Assembly (NCBI GenBank): GCA_902781515.1
Contig: CACZJU010000006.1
Span: forward strand, 1-64,000
DNA: 64,000 bases
DNA from: an uncultured Bacteroidales bacterium
Lineage (GTDB): Bacteria; Bacteroidota; Bacteroidia; Bacteroidales; Bacteroidaceae
Reading direction: 5' to 3'
A model generated the notes under the pieces. It had not been told where the DNA came from, did no database searches, and saw nothing but the letters and a program-made list of their open reading frames with translations. Each line of letters opens with the position of its first letter. Position 1 is the first letter of the stretch. A program made the translations under genes and the position numbers. Shown piece by piece: positions 18,224 through 27,570 of the stretch.

Positions 18224-20077
18224 TTAAATACCAAGTTTAGCGTTATACTCTTGCAGTGTCTTCAGTTGGTCAACACGTACATGGATGAAGTTCTCAATAC
18301 CAGCAGCCTTCAGGTCTTCCGAGCAAGCGGGAGCACCAGCTACGACGAACATGGCGCGACCGTTGAGGTACTGGAAAGCAGGGATAGCGTACTCTGCATA
18401 CTCGTCGTCGCTTGAGCAGATGACAACGATGTCGGCACCTGCAGCAAGGGCAGCATCAACACCTTCCTCCACAGTCTTGAAGCCGAGGTTGTCGATAACC
18501 TGATAACCTGCAGCGGCGAGGAAGTTGCACGAGAACTGTGCACGAGCCTGACGCATGGCCAGGTTACCGATGGTGAGCATGAAGGCTACGGGCACCTTCT
18601 TGGCTTTCTCAGTGGTCAGGCGCAGAGTCTCGAAGTCACTAGCCAGACGGCTTGCCTTCAAGGCAGGCACATCGGCATCACCACTATGCTTGCAAGTGCA
18701 GTCGCAAGCCAGAGGCTCCTTGCCTTCGCTCTTCTCGGTGAAGTTGGGGAACTGGTTAGTACCCAACAGGAACTCTTTACGCTTGCCGGCATTGGCGTGA
18801 CGAGTTTTGTCGGTCTCGTTGAGGGTGTTCTGGATAGTACCAGCCTTAACGGCAGCGAGGAAACCACCCTCTTCCTCAACGGCGAGGAACAGTTTCCAAC
18901 CTTCCTTAGCAATAGCCGAGGTCAGTTCCTCTACGAAGTAAGAACCACCACTTACATCAACAATCTTATCGAAGTGGCACTCTTCCTTCAGCAGCAACTG
19001 CTGGTTGCGGGCGATACGCTCGGCAAAGTCAGTTGGAACCTCGTAAGGAGTATCGAACGGAGTGACAACCATCGAGTGGATACCTGCGAGGGCTGCACTC
19101 ATAGCCTCAGTCTGTGAGCGAAGCATGTTCACGTAAGAATCGAACACCGTCTGGTTGTAGGTAGTCGTCGAAGCGTTGATGACCATCTTGCAAGCGCAGT
19201 CGCACTTGGGCTCGTACTGCTTCACAATCTGTGCCCAAAGCATGCGGGCAGCGCGGAACTTGGCAATCTCCATGAAGTAGTTGCCACCCACGCCCATGTA
19301 GAACTTAATCTTCTTGGCAGCAAGGTCAACGGGCACACCAGCCTCAACCATCTCGTCGAGGTATTCCTTACCCCAAGCGAGGGCGTAACCCAGTTCCTGA
19401 TAAACGTAGGCACCCGAGTTGCAGAGCAAGTCACTGTGTACCATCACGCAACGCAGATTGGGGAAGTCCTTCAGCTTCTCAACCAACTTGGGCATGTCGG
19501 GCAGCAGCATGGTGGTGTCCTTGCCCTTCATCAGCATGCGCTCGATGGGGTCGAAACCAATGCCACCGACAATCTTCTCCTTGTCGTAGCCCTTCTTCTC
19601 GTAGTAAGCCACCACGATGTCGGCCAGTTCCAAGGCATGACGCTGACAGGTGCGGAAGCTTACCTCCACACAATCGCACAGGATGCCGTCGAGCAATGTC
19701 TCGATAAACTCCTTGCTGACCTTGTCACCAGGAATGCGGAAACCCAGCGAGTCGATGCCACGATTCAGAATATCCAATGCCTTAGCATTAGCTTCCTTGG
19801 CATCGTCCGCCTTGATGTTCTGGCGCACATACCACTGGTTGTCAGCCTTCTTGTTACCTCTCACGAATGGGAACTCCCCAGGCAGAGCATTGACGAGGGG
19901 CAATTTGTCCACGTCCTCCTTCCTGTAGAACGGTTCCATGGAGAAACCTTCGTTGGTTCTCCACACCATCTTCTTCTGATAATCAGCACCTTTGAGGTCC
20001 ACCTCAATCTTCTCACGCCATTCTTCGCGTGAGGGCGCAGTAAAGTCAGAGAAGAGTTTCTCTGTTTGTTTTGCCAT
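18224..20077 (-). CDS. mutA: Methylmalonyl-CoA mutase, small subunit
   Basis: 617 aa. Structural partner of MutB, with a similar barrel and a degenerate C-terminal cobalamin-like domain. '[16 protein letters not shown]' and '[26 protein letters not shown]' (about residues 260-285) are the conserved barrel blocks. The C-terminal part keeps '[21 protein letters not shown]' but lacks D-x-H-x-x-G, as expected for the non-binding subunit. Unusual feature: two near-identical Cys motifs, CDCACK at residues 292-297 and CDCTCK at 458-463, together with a third Cys-rich spot '[12 protein letters not shown]' near 133-144. Expressed from its own consensus promoter at 20111-20142 and followed by mutB. Confidence 0.95.
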   Translation of the reverse strand: MAKQTEKLFSDFTAPSREEWREKIEVDLKGADYQKKMVWRTNEGFSMEPFYRKEDVDKLPLVNALPGEFPFVRGNKKADNQWYVRQNIKADDAKEANAKALDILNRGIDSLGFRIPGDKVSKEFIETLLDGILCDCVEVSFRTCQRHALELADIVVAYYEKKGYDKEKIVGGIGFDPIERMLMKGKDTTMLLPDMPKLVEKLKDFPNLRCVMVHSDLLCNSGAYVYQELGYALAWGKEYLDEMVEAGVPVDLAAKKIKFYMGVGGNYFMEIAKFRAARMLWAQIVKQYEPKCDCACKMVINASTTTYNQTVFDSYVNMLRSQTEAMSAALAGIHSMVVTPFDTPYEVPTDFAERIARNQQLLLKEECHFDKIVDVSGGSYFVEELTSAIAKEGWKLFLAVEEEGGFLAAVKAGTIQNTLNETDKTRHANAGKRKEFLLGTNQFPNFTEKSEGKEPLACDCTCKHSGDADVPALKASRLASDFETLRLTTEKAKKVPVAFMLTIGNLAMRQARAQFSCNFLAAAGYQVIDNLGFKTVEEGVDAALAAGADIVVICSSDDEYAEYAIPAFQYLNGRAMFVVAGAPACSEDLKAAGIENFIHVRVDQLKTLQEYNAKLGI

Positions 20078-20110
20078 ATCTATCTATATATATAAATGTG
20101 TAAAGTGTCG

Positions 20111-20142
20111 CAAAGATACAAATAAGCGTGGATATAAACAAA
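20111..20142 (-). promoter_or_regulatory. Promoter of mutA-mutB
   Basis: On the minus strand TTTG (complement of 20139-20142), 20-bp spacer, TATCTTTG (complement of 20111-20118). Leader of about 30 nt to the ATG at 20077. Confidence 0.85.
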
Positions 20143-20153
20143 TTATTTTGTAT

Positions 20154-23100
20154 TTACCTTACTATGTCCTTACGCCCATTGTTGACATAGATACCACGTC
20201 GTGTGGGTTTTCCATTGAGACGACGACCGTCAAGCGTATACCACGAAGCCTCATCCCCCATCGCCTTAAAAGGGGCAAGGGGAACATTTATAGCAGTTTC
20301 TCCAGATTCATCCACACCATTATAAATGTATACTGACGAACCTGCAAGCGAGAGTGTCAGTTGAGTATCAATATCAATGGGCTCGCCAATAGGTAGTCCG
20401 GTAAGAACACCCTGAGTGAATGCATTGGAGAGGGTTATGCTGGTATTAATATAGGCAGGAATATCTAAAGCCTCACGCAACGTGGTAGTAAAGGTCTGAG
20501 CCGAAGTCGATGGATTACGAAGAGCGAGAGTTGCCTTCTTACCATTCCATGATGCCCAACCATATACATTAGCCTTGCTGCCATCCCATGGATTACCACC
20601 AACCCAATGAATGTCTGGTAATACATCCTCCTGAGCCTTCTGCCATTTGATGCATTCGGCAAGGTCGCCCCATAGTTTGCCGCCATTGATACTATTCATC
20701 AAGGCAAAATCGGCATATACCTCCACCATGCCCGAACCACAGGCAAAGGCACAACGCATTTCGCGGACGATGTCGTTATAGTTCTTGCTCATATTGGCTA
20801 CGCCACCACCATAATTCGACAGGATGAAACCATGAGTCATAAGCGTATTTATAGGACAGAGCGGTGAATTCTGTACAAAGTTCTGATAAACAAGACGATC
20901 ACGATAGGTTATCCATTGTTCGCGCGAATTACCCTGATTGCCAGCAGTGCCCCAGTCATTCTCCTGACGCCATACAGCATCCGATACATGGAACCAGAAG
21001 GGAGAAGCCCAAGTACCAACAGTCGTATTAAGGAACACATCTGGTTTCACTTCACGCAACTTCTGTTCAATGGCAATAATACCCTCGGCATTCTCTTCAC
21101 CAGTAGCTCCTGCATCTGGACCTACAGAGCTGAACTGAGCACTGATGCCATCTAACTTAAAGAAGTTGAAGTGGTAGGTATTAAGCATGTAGCTTGTACG
21201 ATTGAGGAATACATTGTAATAATCGGGGTTAGAGAGTTGCATACCGCCTTTACCGCTCCAATAGGAACGTCGGTAGTTACCGCTTTGTCCATAGCCTCCG
21301 ACAGGACCGAGCCAAGCACCGATTTGCGAATCCATACTCCAAGCCTTATCGCTGAGGTTCTGGAAGCCGTCGGGGAAGTTGGAATTGAATTCCCACGTGC
21401 CATAAATATCCCAACCATCGTCCCATACAAAGGAGCCAATACCTACGCCATAATTATCAAACAGGTGAGTCTTCCACTGGTCGAGGACTTCGCTGCACTG
21501 TGACTCATTGAAGTTCCCTGTGTAGTTCTGATCATTATTACGGTCTATATTCAATTCGAACCATGAATTATACATCGGGAATGGACGCCAAGGTACAGCA
21601 CGCTCGCGCTCACTATAGCAAAGGAAGGAACGACGGGCCTGACCGGGAGCAATGAGTCCCACCACAGCACCCACCTTCCAAGTATTTCCCTTGGCAAGTG
21701 TAGTCTGTCGACTCCATTCTCCTTGAATGGTTGTCTCTGTTGGAGCTGCCAGATGATAGTAGAAGTTCTTTGTATAACTAAGGTTTATATTACCTGACGA
21801 GGTGTTGTCAGAACCATTAGGATTCAGAACGACGAAATAGCGCAGAGTGTAGTCACCTGCAGCAGGAACCGTGAAGGTGTAATCGTTGTCTGTCTTAGCA
21901 GTACCAGAAAAGCCTCTGTGATAATCTGACGCTACAACGTTGCCATCTCCATCTACCAAATCCACACCGGCAATGGTTAGTCCGTGAGAACCACTGGAAT
22001 ACATAAATCGTGCATTAAACACGCCCTCACCACGAGAGATGCCAACAGTCTTTTCCATCACCTTGATTCTATCAGAAGTATATCCCAACTCGTTGATACG
22101 GGAAGGAACTGAAGAAGGTGTGCTCCACGAAGATGTGTTCCATGTATCTGTACGGGTTCCACCAACTGCCAGTAAAGGAGCCGTAACAGCTACGGCTGCA
22201 GCAGGTAGGACATTGGCAGAGGTGTTACCATCGAACAAGAGTTCAGGAGCAAGTACATCGCAAGTCCATGTGATAGTACCATTACTGTTAAATGAACTTT
22301 GACTGTCCGTTACCGTATCGCGGAAATAGCGCACGAGATAGTAACCAGCAGCAGGAATATTGAGTGTATAGACATTTTTCGACTTGGCACCACCCGTGTA
22401 GCCCTTATGGTAGTCGCTGGCAACAACATTTCCTGTAGCCGGATCTATGACATCAACGCCTGCAATATCTAAACGATGGCTGCCGCTGGTATATTGGAAA
22501 GTCACTTTATGCGTACCACTTCCAAGAATGGCGAGATAACCATGAACGCCGCAGATGCCACTGGCAGGAAGACCGAGATTGAGAATTCCCTGCGGAGTTT
22601 CCGAACCTGGTTCCCATGAGAATGTCGAAGCATTCCAACTACTATAGACAAAAGGCTCGTTATCCAATGCACCCACGATACTATTCTTACCCATTGGCGT
22701 CTCCAGTCCGGCAAATATCTTATCGCTGGCAATAACTGCACCGCGTGTATTACCTACAACAGCTGGAGCCTGTTCACTCGTACTATTATCTACTGTATAG
22801 TGCATCGGAATGATGGCATTCATGGCAACGTTCTTTACCGCTGTCAACTCCAATTCTGTACGCAAGTAGTGAGAACCGTCACGCAGTACTGCACGCCACA
22901 TCAGTTGCAAATCGCCATATACATAATTTGCCTCAACGGCCTTGCCAGGAATCTTCAATGAAGCCTTGGCTGCATTAGCATCAGGAGTCAAATCTACCAG
23001 ATTAACTGATTCCAAAGTCATTGATGATGAAGAAACCTCAGTTCCATTACCCAAACGTATGCTAAAGAGATTATCACCAGCCTTCAATCCCATTGCAGGA

Positions 23101-23294
23101 CAACCGCCGAATGACAGCTCACCATCGACATTGATAAATGATGCTGCAATCAAATCATTTGCAAGCGTATAAATTCCACTATTGACTGATGAAGTGGCTG
23201 TTCCAGCCTGCTGTTTCTGCGGAAATATTACCTTTTGCGCATTTGTCAAGACAGACAGAAGAATAGCAAAAAACAGTGATAAGAACTTCTTCAT
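20154..23294 (-). CDS. Secreted GH36-like alpha-galactosidase-family protein with duplicated modules
   Basis: 1046 aa with an N-terminal signal peptide (MKKFLSLFFAILLSVLTNA). Residues ~25-190 form the beta-rich super-sandwich domain seen before the barrel in GH36-type enzymes. Two tandem inserted modules follow, centred near residues 270 and 433, each with the block '(S)GSH(R/G)L(D/T)IAGVD(V/L)(I/V)...NVVASDYH(K/R)G', probably carbohydrate-binding jelly rolls. The barrel shows 'WFELNIDRN', 'FVWDDGWDIYGTW' (near 620) and 'FNFFKLDGIS' (near 709), whose Asp is the candidate nucleophile. The protein ends in 'YTLDGRRLN...RGIYVNNGRKDIVR', the short Prevotella C-terminal motif. Such proteins are often labelled 'enterotoxin'; nothing here supports toxicity. 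Probably degrades alpha-galactosides or a related glycan. Confidence 0.75.
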   Translation of the reverse strand: MKKFLSLFFAILLSVLTNAQKVIFPQKQQAGTATSSVNSGIYTLANDLIAASFINVDGELSFGGCPAMGLKAGDNLFSIRLGNGTEVSSSSMTLESVNLVDLTPDANAAKASLKIPGKAVEANYVYGDLQLMWRAVLRDGSHYLRTELELTAVKNVAMNAIIPMHYTVDNSTSEQAPAVVGNTRGAVIASDKIFAGLETPMGKNSIVGALDNEPFVYSSWNASTFSWEPGSETPQGILNLGLPASGICGVHGYLAILGSGTHKVTFQYTSGSHRLDIAGVDVIDPATGNVVASDYHKGYTGGAKSKNVYTLNIPAAGYYLVRYFRDTVTDSQSSFNSNGTITWTCDVLAPELLFDGNTSANVLPAAAVAVTAPLLAVGGTRTDTWNTSSWSTPSSVPSRINELGYTSDRIKVMEKTVGISRGEGVFNARFMYSSGSHGLTIAGVDLVDGDGNVVASDYHRGFSGTAKTDNDYTFTVPAAGDYTLRYFVVLNPNGSDNTSSGNINLSYTKNFYYHLAAPTETTIQGEWSRQTTLAKGNTWKVGAVVGLIAPGQARRSFLCYSERERAVPWRPFPMYNSWFELNIDRNNDQNYTGNFNESQCSEVLDQWKTHLFDNYGVGIGSFVWDDGWDIYGTWEFNSNFPDGFQNLSDKAWSMDSQIGAWLGPVGGYGQSGNYRRSYWSGKGGMQLSNPDYYNVFLNRTSYMLNTYHFNFFKLDGISAQFSSVGPDAGATGEENAEGIIAIEQKLREVKPDVFLNTTVGTWASPFWFHVSDAVWRQENDWGTAGNQGNSREQWITYRDRLVYQNFVQNSPLCPINTLMTHGFILSNYGGGVANMSKNYNDIVREMRCAFACGSGMVEVYADFALMNSINGGKLWGDLAECIKWQKAQEDVLPDIHWVGGNPWDGSKANVYGWASWNGKKATLALRNPSTSAQTFTTTLREALDIPAYINTSITLSNAFTQGVLTGLPIGEPIDIDTQLTLSLAGSSVYIYNGVDESGETAINVPLAPFKAMGDEASWYTLDGRRLNGKPTRRGIYVNNGRKDIVR

Positions 23295-23321
23295 TGTACA
23301 TTAGATTTATGGTTACGGCAA

Positions 23322-23329
23322 CAAATATA
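23322..23329 (-). promoter_or_regulatory. -7 element of the GH36-like gene
   Basis: The complement of 23322-23329 reads TATATTTG, 27 bp upstream of the ATG at 23294. No TTTG at the right distance is seen, so the -33 element is unclear. Confidence 0.45.
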
Positions 23330-23371
23330 CAACTTTTTGGGGAATGACACTAACATCAAAGTTATAAAACA

Positions 23372-23488
23372 CAAAATTATTTGGCATTCCGCTCGATTTG
23401 CACTATCTTTAACCTTTAATTGAAAATAGGCTGCATCTCGGAAATGCTCAAAATTATTTGGCATTCCGCTCGATTTGCACTATCTTTG
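23372..23488 (+). repeat. Duplicated 39-bp promoter-bearing element
   Basis: A 39-bp sequence occurs twice without mismatch, at 23372-23410 and 23449-23487. It contains ATTTGGCATTCCGCTCGATT and ends in TATCTTT. The second copy continues with G, making TTTG (23457-23460)-N20-TATCTTTG (23481-23488), the ruvB promoter. The first copy ends TATCTTTA and is probably inactive. A homologous sequence with the same CTCGGAAATGCTCAAA prefix as copy two precedes the sugar kinase gene at 40654. Confidence 0.85.
23457..23488 (+). promoter_or_regulatory. Promoter of ruvB
   Basis: TTTG (23457-23460), 20-bp spacer, TATCTTTG (23481-23488), then eight bases to the ATG at 23497. Predicted 5' leader of about five bases or fewer. 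Confidence 0.85.
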
Positions 23489-23496
23489 CAGTCACA

Positions 23497-24531
23497 ATGG
23501 AAGATTTTGATATCAGGGAACAGCGGAATCAGCGGGAAAAGGACTTTGAGAATGCCTTACGCCCACTTAGATTCGAGGATTTCAGCGGACAAACGAAGGT
23601 GACAGACAACCTGCGTGTGTTTGTTGAAGCTGCACGCTATCGTGGCGAGCCGCTCGATCATACGCTGTTGCACGGTCCTCCAGGATTGGGTAAGACCACC
23701 TTGTCTAACATCATTGCCAACGAACTGGGTGTGGGATTTAAAGTAACCAGCGGTCCAGTATTGGATAAGCCTGGTGATTTGGCTGGTCTATTGACTTCGT
23801 TGGAACCTAATGATGTCCTTTTCATCGATGAAATCCATCGCTTGTCTCCCATCGTGGAGGAGTATCTCTACTCGGCAATGGAGGACTATCGTATTGACAT
23901 TATGATTGACAAAGGGCCTTCGGCTCGCTCTATACAGATAGACCTGAACCCATTTACCCTTGTTGGGGCAACAACACGTAGTGGTTTGCTTACAGCCCCT
24001 CTGCGTGCCCGTTTTGGAATCAATCTGCATTTGGAATACTACGATGCTGCTACATTGAAGAAGATTGTCATTCGTTCGGCTTCCATTCTTAATGTGCCCA
24101 TTTCATCGGAGGCTGCAGGCGAGATTGCCAGCCGTAGTCGTGGTACTCCACGTATAGCCAATGCCTTATTGCGACGCGTGCGTGACTTTGCACAAGTTCG
24201 CGGAAATGGAGAGATAGACTTGAAGATTGCTCGCATTGCACTCGAAGCCTTGAATATTGATAAACACGGCCTCGACGAAATCGACAACAAGTTACTGCTG
24301 ACGATTATTGATAAATTTAAGGGTGGACCTGTGGGTATCAACACTATTGCTACTGCAGTTGGTGAGGATGCAGGTACTGTGGAAGAGGTGTACGAACCTT
24401 TCCTCATCAAAGAAGGCTTCATAAAACGTACTCCTCGTGGTCGTGAGGTTACCGAACTGGCATACCAACATCTTGGACGTACGTATGGCACTCGTTTTGG
24501 TACGCCTGAACAGCCAGACCTGTTTGGCTAA
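23497..24531 (+). CDS. ruvB: Holliday junction branch-migration ATPase RuvB
   Basis: 344 aa from ATG 23497; the frame is open back to 23458 but that stretch is the promoter element, so the later start is chosen. AAA+ motor that drives branch migration with RuvA. N-terminal '[15 protein letters not shown]', Walker A 'GPPGLGKTT' near residues 60-68, Walker B 'FIDEIHR' near 108-114, sensor I '[10 protein letters not shown]', arginine finger region 'APLRARFG', and the winged-helix end '[20 protein letters not shown]'. All elements are intact. It is followed by tyrS after a 30-bp AT-rich spacer and probably shares its transcript. Confidence 0.98.
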   Translation: MEDFDIREQRNQREKDFENALRPLRFEDFSGQTKVTDNLRVFVEAARYRGEPLDHTLLHGPPGLGKTTLSNIIANELGVGFKVTSGPVLDKPGDLAGLLTSLEPNDVLFIDEIHRLSPIVEEYLYSAMEDYRIDIMIDKGPSARSIQIDLNPFTLVGATTRSGLLTAPLRARFGINLHLEYYDAATLKKIVIRSASILNVPISSEAAGEIASRSRGTPRIANALLRRVRDFAQVRGNGEIDLKIARIALEALNIDKHGLDEIDNKLLLTIIDKFKGGPVGINTIATAVGEDAGTVEEVYEPFLIKEGFIKRTPRGREVTELAYQHLGRTYGTRFGTPEQPDLFG

Positions 24532-24556
24532 TTGATAATTGACAATTGATAATTAA
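24532..24556 (+). repeat. AT-rich spacer repeat (TTGATAATT/GACAATT type)
   Basis: Alternating TTGATAATT and GACAATT units fill the gap between ruvB and tyrS. The same kind of AT-rich direct repeat recurs at several gene boundaries here (for example 31441-31475, 59641-59720). Confidence 0.5.
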
Positions 24557-24561
24557 AAGAT

Positions 24562-25863
24562 ATGAATTTCGTAGAAGAACTAAAATGGAGGGGCATGGTT
24601 CACACCATGATGCCCGGAACAGAGGAAATGTTGAGTAAAGGTATGCAGACCGCATATGTGGGCATCGACCCCACGGCCGACAGTCTGCACATCGGTCACC
24701 TATGCGGCGTGATGATGCTGCGCCACTTCCAGCGTTGCGGCCATAAGCCCATTGCACTGCTTGGCGGTGCCACGGGTATGATTGGCGACCCCAGTGGTAA
24801 GAGCCAAGAGCGTAACTTGTTGGATGAGGCTACCTTGCGTCACAATGTAGAGTGCATTCGTGAGCAGTTGTCTCGTTTCCTTGACTTCGATTCAGATGCT
24901 CCTAATGCAGCCGAACTGGTGAACAACTACGACTGGATGAAGGACTTCACCTTCCTCTCCTTTGCCCGCGACATCGGTAAATGCATTACCGTCAACTACA
25001 TGATGGCGAAGGACAGCGTAAAACGTCGTCTAAATGGTGAGTTCCAGGAGGGAATGTCGTTCACAGAGTTTACATATCAACTTCTGCAAGGTTATGACTT
25101 CCTGCATCTCTATGAGACCAAGGGTTGCCGCTTACAGATGGGTGGTAGTGACCAGTGGGGCAACATTACCACAGGTACTGAACTTATCCGCCGTAAACTG
25201 GGTGTAGAGAACGAGGCTTTTGCCCTTACCTGTCCGCTAATCACCAAAGCCGACGGTAAGAAGTTTGGAAAGACAGAGCAAGGCAACGTTTGGCTCGACC
25301 GTAACCGCACTTCGCCTTATATGTTCTACCAATTCTGGGTAAATGTTGGCGATGAGGAAGCAGAGCGCTACATCAAGATTTTCACCTCTTTGGACAAACC
25401 CACCATCGATGCCCTCATCGAGGAGCACCGTCAGGATCCCGGTCGTCGTGTGCTGCAGAAGCGTCTGGCCGAAGAGGTTACCGTCATGGTGCATGGACGT
25501 GAGGATTATGAACTGGCTCTCGAAGCTTCCAACATCCTTTTCGGCAAAGCCACGAAGGAAAGTCTTGTAAAACTCGACGAAAAGACCCTGCTTGATGTGT
25601 TCAGCGGTGTACCTCATTTCGAAGTCAGCCGTTCGCTGCTCGAAGGCGAGGGCTGCAAGGCTGTTGACCTCTTTGCCGAACACACGCCATGCTTTGCTTC
25701 GAAAGGTGAGATGCGCAAGCTCACTCAGGGGGGCGGCGTTTCCCTCAATAAGGAGAAGCTTGCGGCATTCGACCAAATGGTCACTCCCTCCGACCTACTC
25801 GACGACAAATACCTCCTCGTGCAGCAGGGCAAGAAGAAATACTTCCTATTAATTGTGAAGTAA
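24562..25863 (+). CDS. tyrS: Tyrosyl-tRNA synthetase
   Basis: 433 aa. Class I synthetase that charges tRNA-Tyr. The class signature 'LHIGHLCG' lies at about residues 42-49, preceded by '[11 protein letters not shown]'. '[15 protein letters not shown]' (near 190-204) is the tyrosine-binding block, and '[13 protein letters not shown]' (near 234) is the KMSKS-loop equivalent. The C-terminal S4 RNA-binding domain includes '[18 protein letters not shown]' and ends '[10 protein letters not shown]'. Bacterial TyrRS type 1 in length and order. No anomalies. Confidence 0.98.
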   Translation: MNFVEELKWRGMVHTMMPGTEEMLSKGMQTAYVGIDPTADSLHIGHLCGVMMLRHFQRCGHKPIALLGGATGMIGDPSGKSQERNLLDEATLRHNVECIREQLSRFLDFDSDAPNAAELVNNYDWMKDFTFLSFARDIGKCITVNYMMAKDSVKRRLNGEFQEGMSFTEFTYQLLQGYDFLHLYETKGCRLQMGGSDQWGNITTGTELIRRKLGVENEAFALTCPLITKADGKKFGKTEQGNVWLDRNRTSPYMFYQFWVNVGDEEAERYIKIFTSLDKPTIDALIEEHRQDPGRRVLQKRLAEEVTVMVHGREDYELALEASNILFGKATKESLVKLDEKTLLDVFSGVPHFEVSRSLLEGEGCKAVDLFAEHTPCFASKGEMRKLTQGGGVSLNKEKLAAFDQMVTPSDLLDDKYLLVQQGKKKYFLLIVK

Positions 25864-25864
25864 T

Positions 25865-25893
25865 AACCCCTCTCCAGGTTCCCTGAGGGGGAA
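25865..25893 (+). repeat. G/C-rich short palindrome, intergenic copy
   Basis: CCCCTC, a three-base bulge, AGG, then CCTGAGGGG form a nine-pair hairpin between tyrS and the next gene. It belongs to the same C-run/G-run palindrome class found inside several coding regions of this window. It may also slow transcription after tyrS. Confidence 0.55.
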
Positions 25894-25913
25894 GGATGCT
25901 TAGAGATAGAAAA

Positions 25914-26558
25914 ATGAAGAAACTGAGCTTGTTTACAGTGACTATCTTTTATGCTTTGTTGGCATATTCACAGACAAAGTACTGTATGTCATATGCTGCC
26001 TTTCAAGAAGATAAGTGGAATGTATTGGACACACTTTACATCAAGGAATCTAGTAATGCACGCAAGTTTTGGACAGGAGCCGATGATTTTCGATTGACGA
26101 CAGGTAACGATTCTCTGGATAAGATGCTTAAGAAAGAGGCTTTCGCAGTGTATTATAACGATACATTGCTGATTAATTGCCGCAGCATATACTATCATGG
26201 AGAATGTTTTGCCAATGGATATACCCTTGGTTATACCTATGGTAATGGCAAACTATGTATCATAAATCGTTTGATAGGTGATGATAGTGGTGGTAATGTG
26301 AGTACACCGTGGGGTGGTGCAATTGGCGGTTTCTTGGAATCTGCTATAGCCTCAACGAATCTGCGCTGCTATATTATTAGGCGCGAATACGAAAGTGGAC
26401 GTATTGAGGTTCAGATGATAGACGATGTATTTATGGAGAAATTTGAGAAGAAAAGTCCTGAATTTTATGCCGAATACATGTCTGTGAAAAAGAAACACAA
26501 ACGTGAGTCGGCCGCCCATCTTCTACCATTACTTAAAAATTGGCAGTTGATTCATTAA
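25914..26558 (+). CDS. Exported protein of unknown function
   Basis: 214 aa from ATG 25914, which starts a signal peptide (MKKLSLFTVTIFYALLAYS); an ATG at 25896 gives six extra residues and is less likely. I do not recognise a family. The mature part is mixed alpha/beta with a run of short strands, a glycine-rich segment 'GDDSGGNVSTPWGGAIGGF' near residue 128, and a basic C-terminal tail (KKKHKRES). No catalytic motif or membrane helix is evident. It stands alone between tyrS and a shared bidirectional terminator; expression may come from tyrS read-through because no good promoter is visible in the 50-bp gap. Confidence 0.5.
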   Translation: MKKLSLFTVTIFYALLAYSQTKYCMSYAAFQEDKWNVLDTLYIKESSNARKFWTGADDFRLTTGNDSLDKMLKKEAFAVYYNDTLLINCRSIYYHGECFANGYTLGYTYGNGKLCIINRLIGDDSGGNVSTPWGGAIGGFLESAIASTNLRCYIIRREYESGRIEVQMIDDVFMEKFEKKSPEFYAEYMSVKKKHKRESAAHLLPLLKNWQLIH

Positions 26559-26573
26559 ATTGCAAAATATAAT

Positions 26574-26603
26574 TAAGCCCCGACTCGTTTGAGTCGGGGC
26601 TTA
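26574..26603. terminator. Bidirectional terminator
   Basis: TAAGCCCCGACTC (26574-26586), loop GTTT, GAGTCGGGGCTTA (26591-26603): a perfect 13-bp stem between convergent genes ending at 26558 and 26639. A related hairpin is at 28213. Confidence 0.9.
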
Positions 26604-26638
26604 TTGTATGTAAAACGAAATCCCTTTAGAAATTTTTA

Positions 26639-27040
26639 TTATATGTTCTCTAAACGGACACGCATGTACATAATTTCCTGTACATTACTGATGATGCTGA
26701 TGATGCCCGCTGTCATCAACAACGAGAGGAGTGCGGATACAATAATACGGGAGTTCTCGACCATCCACAGTAGGAAATCTGTCTGCACCTGGAAAGTGAA
26801 GAGAGGAACATCCATTGGTGTGGAAATAACCCATGCGATGGTAATGGCACCACTGATGATGCCCACTACGAAGGCCATAATCATAGCCATCTTATAGCGA
26901 CGGATGGTTACTTCTTGGTATTGCTTGACATACTCTACGGCATCCAGCCGTTTCGTCAAAGAGGCCATGAAGGCATCACTATCGTCAAAATGCGGTTTCT
27001 GAGATTGAAACAACTCCTCAAGGGATTTATCTTTTGTCAT
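26639..27040 (-). CDS. Putative anti-sigma factor, two-helix membrane protein
   Basis: 133 aa from ATG 27040 (a GTG nine bases earlier is possible). Residues 1-45 are soluble and charged ('LEELFQSQKPHFDDSDAFMASLTKRLDAVEYV'), followed by two membrane helices, 'MAMIMAFVVGIISGAITIAWVI' and 'IIVSALLSLLMTAGIISIIS'. It is the gene directly behind an ECF sigma factor, separated by about 29 bp. A small soluble N-domain plus membrane helices behind a sigma gene is the usual arrangement for anti-sigma factors, but the classic zinc-binding H-x3-C-x2-C motif is absent. The role is inferred from context. Confidence 0.5.
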   Translation of the reverse strand: MTKDKSLEELFQSQKPHFDDSDAFMASLTKRLDAVEYVKQYQEVTIRRYKMAMIMAFVVGIISGAITIAWVISTPMDVPLFTFQVQTDFLLWMVENSRIIVSALLSLLMTAGIISIISNVQEIMYMRVRLENI

Positions 27041-27069
27041 ATTTTTCACTCTTTATCAATTGCACATTT

Positions 27070-27567
27070 TCAGCTGCATGCATCGCTTTGCACTTGCTTT
27101 ATCACAGCCTTGAGCCTGTCGCGCCCTCGTGAAAGCTGTTTCTTGACGGCATCTTCCGAGGTGTCGGTAATCATGGCTATCTCCTTGATGTTATACCCAT
27201 TGAGATAGAACAACGTAATGGCAGAGCGTTCCTTGGGTGGCAGGGTGCGAAGGGCAAGGTAGAGTTCCTGATGCTCGAAACTGGAGTCGGCTACAGAACC
27301 ACTTACAAGTGCTTGGTCGTCATCGATACTTTCCGTCTTTCGGCAACTGATCCGATGGTTGAGGAAAGTATTGTGAGCAATCTTAAATAGCCACGAGCGG
27401 AACCGTCCTTTGTCCTGATAGCCCGCACAGGAGAGATAAGCCTTCACCAGTGCATCCTGCGCCAGGTCGTCGGCTTCGTCCTTGTTGCCACAGCAGAGCG
27501 TGAACAAGAAACCTCGCAGGGCTTCCTGTTCACGCTCTACATGGGTGATGAATGTTTCTCGTGTCAC
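27070..27567 (-). CDS. ECF-type RNA polymerase sigma-70 factor
   Basis: 165 aa, standard ECF length. Region 2 is 'LRGFLFTLCCGNKDEADDLAQDALVKAYL' with the DDLAQDA core-binding motif (about residues 33-44), then 'GRFRSWLFKIAHNTFLNH', the -10 recognition helix. Region 4 is 'LRTLPPKERSAITLFYLNGYNIKEIAMITDTSEDAVKKQLSRGRDRLK' with its helix-turn-helix. The domains are joined by an acidic linker (TESIDDDQALVSG). It lies three bases after the DUF-like membrane gene and before the putative anti-sigma gene, making a three-gene operon. Target genes cannot be told. Confidence 0.94.
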   Translation of the reverse strand: MTRETFITHVEREQEALRGFLFTLCCGNKDEADDLAQDALVKAYLSCAGYQDKGRFRSWLFKIAHNTFLNHRISCRKTESIDDDQALVSGSVADSSFEHQELYLALRTLPPKERSAITLFYLNGYNIKEIAMITDTSEDAVKKQLSRGRDRLKAVIKQVQSDACS

Positions 27568-27570
27568 AGG

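Noticed and set aside
20154-23294. 'Enterotoxin' label often attached to such proteins
   Set aside because: The sequence shows glycosidase barrel motifs and a signal peptide and nothing toxin-like.
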